64,000 nucleotides of DNA from Aneurinibacillus uraniidurans (lineage in GTDB: Bacteria > Bacillota > Bacilli > Aneurinibacillales > Aneurinibacillaceae). Position numbers and translations under genes: made by a program. Each line of letters starts with the position of its first letter. Position 1 is the first letter of the stretch. Where the stretch lies: positions 5,001-69,000 of the forward strand of contig NZ_CP116902.1 in NCBI RefSeq assembly GCF_028471905.1. Reading direction: 5' to 3'. The notes beneath the pieces are model-generated. The model was not told the origin of the DNA and did not search any database. It was given only the letters and a program-made list of their open reading frames with translations. Shown here piece by piece: positions 57,946 through 64,000 of the stretch.

Positions 57946-58575
57946 TTGAACCATATGCCGATTTCTTACGCCAATAGTATAGAGAAGAGGGAAGGAAGTG
58001 GGGGCGTGGATTTAGAAGCAGAGCGGCATTTGTTGGATGAAATACGACGAGGAAATAAAGGAGCTTTCCAGAATTTGGTCAGTCCATTAATTGCGAAGTC
58101 CTATCGATCTGCGTTAGCAATTTTGGGATCAACGCAATTGGCAGAGGAAGCTGTACAAAATTCGTTAATTGAATCGTATTCAACGATTATGAGTGGGAAA
58201 GAGATCTTCAACTTTCGAGGCTGGTTTAGTCGCGTTATTGCACATCGATCATTAGATATCGCAAGAAAGGAGAAAAACTATAAAAACAACGTAGATATTG
58301 GTGAGATAGAGCTCGAGGATGCATCGGCTTCTCCTGTGGAAAATGTTCTAAGGAAAGAGCAGTCTAAGCAGATTATCGAGGCTATTATGAATTTAGAACT
58401 CCAGCAGCGTATTGTAGTGGGACTATATTATTTTCAGGAACTAAAAATTGAAGAAATTGCTACAATGCTAGCTATAAAAGAGGGGACGGTCAAATCTCGA
58501 CTTTATCATGCCAGACTGAAGCTAAATCATATCCTTCATAGTTCAAATCCGCATGTAAAGGAGGGCCTGATATGA
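57946..58575 (+). CDS. RNA polymerase sigma factor, ECF/sigma-70 family
   Basis: Up to 209 residues: region 2 (LAILGSTQLAEEAVQNSLIESY, FRGWFSRVIAHRSLDIARK) and region 4 (LELQQRIVVGLYYFQELKIEE, then IATMLAIKEGTVKSRLYHAR). A TTG at 57946 after AGAGGGG is used; a GTG at 58006 would give 189 residues and is also plausible. Overlaps its likely anti-sigma gene by four bases. Confidence 0.85.
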   Translation: MNHMPISYANSIEKREGSGGVDLEAERHLLDEIRRGNKGAFQNLVSPLIAKSYRSALAILGSTQLAEEAVQNSLIESYSTIMSGKEIFNFRGWFSRVIAHRSLDIARKEKNYKNNVDIGEIELEDASASPVENVLRKEQSKQIIEAIMNLELQQRIVVGLYYFQELKIEEIATMLAIKEGTVKSRLYHARLKLNHILHSSNPHVKEGLI

Positions 58576-60074
58576 AAAGTGAAAGTGATCTTAAAGTAAG
58601 CTTAGAACAATCCTTCGATCAAATTCATGTTCCAGAATCGTTGTATCAATTTGCTGAAGAATTGCCGGAACGATTTGAGGCAGGAGAGTATGAGAATATT
58701 GCCCAGCATGTTCCAACCTCGACTACTGTTCGTCCGTCTCGATTTTTATCAGGTCTGGTTAAAAGCGCTACTGTTGCGGCAATTTTAGTGCTTGCGTTTC
58801 CTACTAGTGCGACAATATCATCTGCTTTTGCCACATTAGTAAAAGGGGTGCCAGGCATAGAAATCGCAGTCGATTGGCTGAGGCATGTCAGAGAGAATGA
58901 TGGTGTCCAAAATGCAATAGACAATGAATACATTCCGATTGAACCAGTTACACGCCAGATCGGTGGAACAACGATAACAATCAGTGATATTTATCTGACA
59001 GATGAGGAACTGTTATTCAAAACATTCATTCGTACGAATGAATTTGATGTAACAGATACCAGAGGGACAGTTCGACTTAATGTATATCCTGATCCAGAGA
59101 ATTTGCGTGGAGGAGGATCAACCACTGCTTCTTCCCTGGTAAAGACAACAGATGGTAACAATAAACCAGTTCTACAAGAGTCGTATAAATATCAATTGGA
59201 GGAGGGTGCTGCTGCAGATTTTTTAGCAAAGAATAGAAAACTCACCTTAGTAGTAGATAAAAATACGTTTAATCACGGGTCGAAAAAGCTGCAAAGTAAA
59301 GAGTTAGGCAAGATTGTTATACCACTAGAACCAAACAAGTTACTGCATAATAAGGTAGTTGAAACCAAGCAAATACTCCCTATCGACGACCGGGATTGGG
59401 AGGGGTTAACGCTAGAAAAACTAACGATCCAGCCGACAACGATGAACGTGATTATGAAAGGAAAAAAGGAATGGAACGTATATTTCCCTTGGGAGGAAAA
59501 TATAGCACCATATTTAAAGGATGACAAGGGAAAGATATATCGTTACGATCCATCTGGCCCAGGCCTGCTACTGGAAGCGGGTAAGCAACAACTTTCTTTT
59601 TCTTCATCGGTTTTCTTTGATTCTGATGTTCGTACGATGTACTTACATGTGGGGGAGATTTTTGTGACCGAGCATACTCCGAGTGGGAGTTTCAACTTGT
59701 CCATGAATGATACATTCCCCAAAACCGTTCGCTTTAAAAATCATGATATCGTAATTGAGGGAGTAGAATACCACCCAGAAGGATATATTCATGTGAAAAT
59801 AAGAAAAGAGAATGCCAAGCAAAAGTATTTGGAGGGCCTATACTTTGATAGCATAGAAAATAAGAATGTAAATCGTGACGAGTTGAACGAAAAGATCGAG
59901 AGACTTATGAAGATGTTAAAGATTGATGGATTGGGGCATGCGAAAGACTATCATAAAACACCATACCTGAGTCTTTATATTCCTGTATCCCATCAAGGGC
60001 GGTATACGATTTCTATATCTCGTGCTAATGATAGGATTATCGTTAATAAAGATTACCCCATTCAATTAAAATAG
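58572..60074 (+). CDS. DUF4179 membrane anti-sigma factor
   Basis: 500 residues: short cytoplasmic N-terminus (about 1-60), one membrane helix (SATVAAILVLAFPTSATISS), then DUF4179 (FATLVKGVPGIEIAVDWL) and a long beta-rich extracellular part. Such proteins, coupled to an ECF sigma gene, hold it inactive at the membrane. Longer than RsiV and not lysozyme-receptor-like. ATG overlaps the sigma stop (ATGA). Confidence 0.82.
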   Translation: MKSESDLKVSLEQSFDQIHVPESLYQFAEELPERFEAGEYENIAQHVPTSTTVRPSRFLSGLVKSATVAAILVLAFPTSATISSAFATLVKGVPGIEIAVDWLRHVRENDGVQNAIDNEYIPIEPVTRQIGGTTITISDIYLTDEELLFKTFIRTNEFDVTDTRGTVRLNVYPDPENLRGGGSTTASSLVKTTDGNNKPVLQESYKYQLEEGAAADFLAKNRKLTLVVDKNTFNHGSKKLQSKELGKIVIPLEPNKLLHNKVVETKQILPIDDRDWEGLTLEKLTIQPTTMNVIMKGKKEWNVYFPWEENIAPYLKDDKGKIYRYDPSGPGLLLEAGKQQLSFSSSVFFDSDVRTMYLHVGEIFVTEHTPSGSFNLSMNDTFPKTVRFKNHDIVIEGVEYHPEGYIHVKIRKENAKQKYLEGLYFDSIENKNVNRDELNEKIERLMKMLKIDGLGHAKDYHKTPYLSLYIPVSHQGRYTISISRANDRIIVNKDYPIQLK

Positions 60075-60114
60075 CAAAATCATCATAACATAGTAGTAGG
60101 ATGAACTGAGTGAG

Positions 60115-60146
60115 TACTCCCTGGTATATATCAGGGGGTATTTTTA
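60115..60146 (+). terminator. Terminator after DUF4179 gene
   Basis: TACTCCCTG / CAGGGGGTA stem (one G-T pair) followed by TTTTTATT. Confidence 0.82.
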
Positions 60147-60183
60147 TTATAGGAGGACTTTCGCAACCCCAAAAAGTCCAAGT

Positions 60184-60271
60184 TTAAGAAAGTCTTAAGA
60201 ATTATGCCGACTTACTATTAAGAATTACATTTTACAATGTAGAAAATCCCAGAGATTACAGATGTTATAAT
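60184..60271 (+). promoter_or_regulatory. Response-regulator promoter with TTAAGAA repeats
   Basis: TTAAGAA at 60184-60190, 60195-60201 (11 bases apart) and 60218-60224. An extended -10, TGTTATAAT (60263-60271), ends 22 bases before the regulator start; no -35 is visible. An 11-base tandem repeat suits an OmpR-family dimer, here perhaps the adjacent regulator itself. Confidence 0.5.
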
Positions 60272-60293
60272 TTTGAAAGGAGCGTGAAAAAAG

Positions 60294-60986
60294 ATGAACC
60301 ATTATTCCATATTAGTTGTCGATGATGAGAAAGAGATCCGCGATGCGATCGCAATTTATTTAAAAAATGAAGGCATGACTGTTATACAAGCAAAAGACGG
60401 CATTGAGGCTGTTGAGAAGTTGAACGAACAAGTCGTTCATCTCATTATTTTAGACATTATGATGCCGAAGATGGATGGGATCGCTACAACATGCAAAATA
60501 CGTGAGGAAAAAAATATCCCGATTATTATCCTCAGTGCCAAAAGTGAAGACATGGATAAAATTTTAGGGCTTCAGGTTGGTGCCGATGACTATGTCACAA
60601 AACCATTTAATCCATTAGAGTTGATTGCCCGGGTGAAATCACAGCTAAGAAGATACGTGACTCTGGGTACATATGAGGGGAAAGAGGCCGTCATTCACAT
60701 TAATGGTCTTGCATTGGATACGTCCGCAAAAGAAGTAACTGTAGATGGTGAGGTCGTGAAGTTAACACCGACTGAATATAAGATTGTCGAATTACTTATG
60801 ACGAATGCGGGGCGTGTATTTTCTATTACGGAAATTTATGAACGGGTGTGGAAAGAACCGGGTTTTAATGTAGAGAATACGGTAGCCGTTCACATTCGTA
60901 AGATTCGGGAAAAAATTGAAATCAATCCGAAACAGCCGAAATATGTAAAGGTGGTATGGGGAATTGGATATAAAATCGAAAAATAA
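60294..60986 (+). CDS. OmpR-family response regulator
   Basis: 230 residues: receiver with DD (10-11), phospho-acceptor Asp54 in LDIMMPKMDG, VTKPF lysine, and winged-helix DNA-binding domain (LTPTEYKIVELLMTNAGRVF, NTVAVHIRKIREKIE). VanR-like in overall pattern. ATG at 60294 after AAAGGAG. Overlaps the kinase gene by 23 bases. Confidence 0.93.
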   Translation: MNHYSILVVDDEKEIRDAIAIYLKNEGMTVIQAKDGIEAVEKLNEQVVHLIILDIMMPKMDGIATTCKIREEKNIPIIILSAKSEDMDKILGLQVGADDYVTKPFNPLELIARVKSQLRRYVTLGTYEGKEAVIHINGLALDTSAKEVTVDGEVVKLTPTEYKIVELLMTNAGRVFSITEIYERVWKEPGFNVENTVAVHIRKIREKIEINPKQPKYVKVVWGIGYKIEK

Positions 60987-63165
60987 AATAAGATTTGTTA
61001 CGTGGATTTTGTTGTTTACGTTCGGAGTAAGCGGTATCGTTATGGGTATATGCAATGGAAAAGATTATATGGAAAAAGACTATTTTCATACACAACAGTT
61101 TGAGGATCAGTTGAATCGATTTGTTGAGCATCTCAAGCTATTTGAGATCGGTCGTATAAATAAAGAAGATCTAAAAAAGAAAATCACCGTCACAGCAGAG
61201 GAAATTAATGAACATCGTTATCGTTACGGGGATTTATCGACACAAATTACCAATATAAAAGGTCAATATGAAGACAAAATTAAAGAGGCATTGTCAGCAC
61301 ACAATAAAGAAATAGTCGATATGTATGTGGCCGAAAGGGATAAGAAAATAGCAGATATTACGAACAATTTCAAAAGCGATGAATATGTTCGAGCAAAAAT
61401 TGTGAAGGAAAAAGAGCAACGTATAGATCAGTATCTTCAGGGAATCGAAAGTTATCGTTCAGAATTCATGAATGACAAAGCAATTTTTACGTATTATTTA
61501 AAGAATACAACAACAGGGGAAGTTTATACAAATGTAGATACAAGTAGGGGAAGTGTAGCAGACGATACAGCTATAAATAACAAAAATATGCTATTTATTC
61601 AAAGCTATCCTTCGGAGAAGTATGGTGGACTTTCCAATCGAGAGCCATCTAGCTTACTTAATTATAATGATGTGGTAACCCCGTTATTAGAAAAGGGAGA
61701 AGTCAGCACATTTGAAGGAAAGATTGGTGTGCCTAACGGAGGTGCTTCGACCAATCCGATTCTAGCAAACTATCATGATTTTCTACAAAAACAAAAAGTT
61801 TTCTTTATATACGTCATCAGTAGTATTTTTACCTTTGTATTAAGTTTGTATCTGAATAAAAGAACACCTATCATGCAGCTTATTCCCACAGCGAGATGGC
61901 AGTCTTACTATAACCGTATTCCGCTGGATGTAGCGGGAATCATCTTAGCATTTACAGGGCTTTTGACATTTTTTCTTTTTGTAGTGGATAACAATTTTCA
62001 CCTGCAACGGGATTTGTATGATTATGGTAGAGGTGCACTGGTCAGGGGAATGGTTACCGCATTTTTCGTTGCACTTGTACTTATTCAACGAAAATTTTGG
62101 ACAGAGCGAGCAAAAGAGCGAATCGATATAAAGTCAGACTGGCAAAAGAGTTTACTGTACAGGATGTATAAGAAAATACGAGAAGCATTTGCGATTCGGA
62201 GTATCGGTACGCAAATACTCATTCTGGTAGCGATTGTATTCATCTGTGGTGCAGGTTCCATAATATTTTTCCCGCTATTTGGTTTAATAGGGATTCTCGT
62301 TCTGATCGTTATCATAAATGGTGCTGGCTATTTTAATCGCATCGTTATTACCACTAACGGATTAGTACGCGGAAATTCTGAGCCAGATTTACCTATAACG
62401 GGAAAATCAGCATTAGCTGTTCTCGCCGGTAACATTAATACCTTAAAGCATGGGATTAAAGTATCTCAAAAAGAGCAGGCGAAAAGTGAACGATTAAAAA
62501 CGGAGCTAATTACAAATGTAAGTCATGATCTGCGTACGCCACTTACATCGATTATTACGTACACTGAGCTGCTGAAGACACCAAACTTGGCAGATGAAGA
62601 ACGGGATACGTATATTGAGATCATTGATCGTAAATCAAAACGATTACAAGTGCTTATCGATGACCTATTCGAAGCATCAAAAATGGCAAGCGGGAATATT
62701 GAGCTTGTAAAAGAAAAGGTAGACCTTGTCCAGCTTTTGCAGCAAGCACTTGCTGAACATAATGAAACAATTCAACAATCAACATTACAATTTCGTGTTA
62801 CGCATCCTGAGACATCCGTGTATGCCGTTGTTGATGGACAAAAGTTATGGCGCGTGTTTGATAACCTGATTGGCAATATACTTAAGTATTCACTGGAAAA
62901 TACGCGTGTATATATCTCGATGAAACCATTGCAGGAAGACGTAGTGATTACGTTTAAAAATGTTGCTAAATATGAGCTAGGTGAGAATATCGACGAGTTG
63001 TTTGAGCGATTTAAACGGGGGGACACATCCCGCCATACGGAAGGATCAGGACTTGGACTAGCTATTGCTAAATCAATTATTGATCTCCACGAAGGCAGTA
63101 TGGATATTGAAGTGGATGGCGATTTATTTAAAGTAACAGTTGTATTGAATAGTAGAGGAAGCTAA
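60964..63165 (+). CDS. Sensor histidine kinase with multi-helix membrane domain
   Basis: 733 residues. TM1 (about 11-28), a 250-residue extracellular region with coiled-coil-like charged stretches, then about five more helices (around 278-457), HisKA with His521 in NVSHDLRTPLTSI, and HATPase (DNLIGNILKYS, GSGLGLAIAKSII). Catalytic residues are intact. TTG start at 60964 inside the regulator gene. The stimulus cannot be read from sequence. No van resistance genes are near. Confidence 0.9.
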   Translation: MDIKSKNKIRFVTWILLFTFGVSGIVMGICNGKDYMEKDYFHTQQFEDQLNRFVEHLKLFEIGRINKEDLKKKITVTAEEINEHRYRYGDLSTQITNIKGQYEDKIKEALSAHNKEIVDMYVAERDKKIADITNNFKSDEYVRAKIVKEKEQRIDQYLQGIESYRSEFMNDKAIFTYYLKNTTTGEVYTNVDTSRGSVADDTAINNKNMLFIQSYPSEKYGGLSNREPSSLLNYNDVVTPLLEKGEVSTFEGKIGVPNGGASTNPILANYHDFLQKQKVFFIYVISSIFTFVLSLYLNKRTPIMQLIPTARWQSYYNRIPLDVAGIILAFTGLLTFFLFVVDNNFHLQRDLYDYGRGALVRGMVTAFFVALVLIQRKFWTERAKERIDIKSDWQKSLLYRMYKKIREAFAIRSIGTQILILVAIVFICGAGSIIFFPLFGLIGILVLIVIINGAGYFNRIVITTNGLVRGNSEPDLPITGKSALAVLAGNINTLKHGIKVSQKEQAKSERLKTELITNVSHDLRTPLTSIITYTELLKTPNLADEERDTYIEIIDRKSKRLQVLIDDLFEASKMASGNIELVKEKVDLVQLLQQALAEHNETIQQSTLQFRVTHPETSVYAVVDGQKLWRVFDNLIGNILKYSLENTRVYISMKPLQEDVVITFKNVAKYELGENIDELFERFKRGDTSRHTEGSGLGLAIAKSIIDLHEGSMDIEVDGDLFKVTVVLNSRGS

Positions 63166-63176
63166 CTAGCAAGAGA

Positions 63177-63220
63177 TAAAACGGTTCGCAGTAGAAGCCT
63201 ATCATGCGAACCGTTTTATT
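63177..63220. terminator. Bidirectional terminator
   Basis: AAAACGGTTCGCA / TGCGAACCGTTTT 13-base stem between convergent genes. Confidence 0.92.
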
Positions 63221-63232
63221 TATTTGGGCATA

Positions 63233-64000
63233 CTAGGCCCGTTTTGCCATATGAATGGAAAGATTTTTATACGTATTCGCCTCGTCCTTCATTCCCTTTT
63301 CTTTATAGAGTTTACTTAACCAGCGTACGGGACCGAGTTCATCAGGTTTTAGCTCCATCTCCCAGGTGAAGGCCTCGATTGATTGATCAAGTAGACCAAA
63401 TTGATAATATAGTTCGCCTAGGCGTGTAAGCTGGTCGAGATCTTGCGATAAGGAGATGAGTTGATCGATGTCCCTAACTACAGGCAGGCGAGGACTTGTT
63501 AACCGAATTGGTTGTAACCATTCCTGTACCTGGCACGGTTCAGCTTGTGTGAGTAAACAAGTAACCAAACGGCGGACAAGCGTTTCTTTTTTTTCGGGCT
63601 CAGCAGGATAAAGGTGACAAATGACTTGATTGATGGCTGGCAGACGTATGATGTAGGCAGGTTCTACCTGTTCGACCATCATTTCGATTAGTGAATAATC
63701 GTCGGAAGAGAGTGTGGAGGAATGCGTAATGAGGAATGATAATGCCTCCGAATACTGTTTGAGCTGAATCATTTCCTGGAGGAAGTGTTGCGATAATGGG
63801 GCATAAGTGGTTGAGCGTTCACACAAAAATTGTAATGTTTTATAACGTTCTTCTGGGGTAAGTGCTTGTTTTACCAGATGAGTAAACGATTCGTAATCAG
63901 AGAAGTCATGTTTCATCTCGAACAGATTCATGAATAAAAGGAGTCGCTCCAGATGGCGTGATTGTTCGTGTAATAATTGATGAAGGTGGCGTTCAGCGGT
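63233..64000 (-). CDS. TPR-like helical-repeat protein (5' end outside the window)
   Basis: At least 255 codons. The ATG at 63931 has no ribosome site and the frame stays open to the right edge (TAERHLHQLLHEQS and on), so the true start is probably beyond 64000. Helical-pair pattern throughout; the last part, LGELYYQFGLLDQSIEAF, then LGPVRWLSKLYKEKGMKDEA, fits tetratricopeptide repeats. No catalytic motif. Possibly a spore- or stress-related scaffold; the function is unknown. Confidence 0.7.
   Translation of the reverse strand, partial: TAERHLHQLLHEQSRHLERLLLFMNLFEMKHDFSDYESFTHLVKQALTPEERYKTLQFLCERSTTYAPLSQHFLQEMIQLKQYSEALSFLITHSSTLSSDDYSLIEMMVEQVEPAYIIRLPAINQVICHLYPAEPEKKETLVRRLVTCLLTQAEPCQVQEWLQPIRLTSPRLPVVRDIDQLISLSQDLDQLTRLGELYYQFGLLDQSIEAFTWEMELKPDELGPVRWLSKLYKEKGMKDEANTYKNLSIHMAKRA

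Noticed and set aside
60294-63165. Vancomycin-resistance (VanRS) system
   Set aside because: Only the general kinase/regulator pattern is shared; no vanH, vanA, vanX or vanY genes follow.

Overview
The window is the replication-origin region of a spore-forming, low-to-mid GC Firmicute of the order Bacillales. Gene order gyrA-gyrB-remB-recF-yaaA-dnaN-dnaA / rpmH-rnpA-yidC-jag-mnmE-mnmG-rsmG-noc-parA-parB ... walRKHIJ-htrC-rlmH matches Bacillus subtilis and its relatives, drawn inverted. An sspH spore-protein gene, yyaC and sigma-G-like promoters point to sporulation. An M23 peptidase gene between purA and walR suggests a Paenibacillaceae-like genus (Aneurinibacillus or Brevibacillus type); that genus guess is inference.

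Layout. 1-7623 (minus strand): gyrA (cut by the window edge), gyrB, remB, recF, yaaA, dnaN, dnaA. The origin is bipartite. A DnaA-box cluster lies at 7624-8100 upstream of dnaA. An AT-rich unwinding region with DnaA-trio-like repeats lies at 6075-6264 between dnaA and dnaN. 8190-17150 (plus): ribosomal protein L34, RNase P protein, YidC, Jag, tRNA-modification genes, RsmG and the chromosome-segregation set noc, parA, parB, with parS sites before noc and inside parB. 17231-24159: a cysteine desulfurase, DUF554, yyaC, DUF3343, an MscS channel, DUF951, a 47-residue unannotated gene, ychF and the rpsF-ssb-rpsR operon with its S6:S18 leader. 24253-30485: yybS, gdpP, rplI, the replicative helicase and purA with a PurR operator. 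30617-39181: M23 peptidase, the walRKHIJ-htrC cell-wall operon, a CxxH/CxxC protein and rlmH.

Conserved synteny stops at the last codon of rlmH. An 18/20 copy of the rlmH terminus lies 3.1 kb downstream (42257-42276). Between the two copies lie an IS21 remnant, a bactofilin-like/membrane protein pair, a MarR regulator and a GNAT acetyltransferase. This looks like an SCC-type insertion at the rlmH attachment site with no recombinase left.

42358-64000 is a mosaic of accessory modules: DUF2252; sigV-rsiV (lysozyme stress) with a YjgB-like secreted protein; a chemoreceptor; a divergent EamA exporter/MocR regulator pair with twin TACCGGTA palindromes; a tandem duplication carrying two pairs of TM2 genes and a deleted MocR copy; cidAB with its LysR regulator; sspH; DUF2892; a mannose-1-phosphate guanylyltransferase with a DUF6492 glycosyltransferase-like gene; a second ECF sigma/DUF4179 anti-sigma pair; a two-component system with a large multi-membrane-segment kinase; and a TPR-like protein running off the right edge. 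I saw no tRNA or rRNA genes and no CRISPR array.
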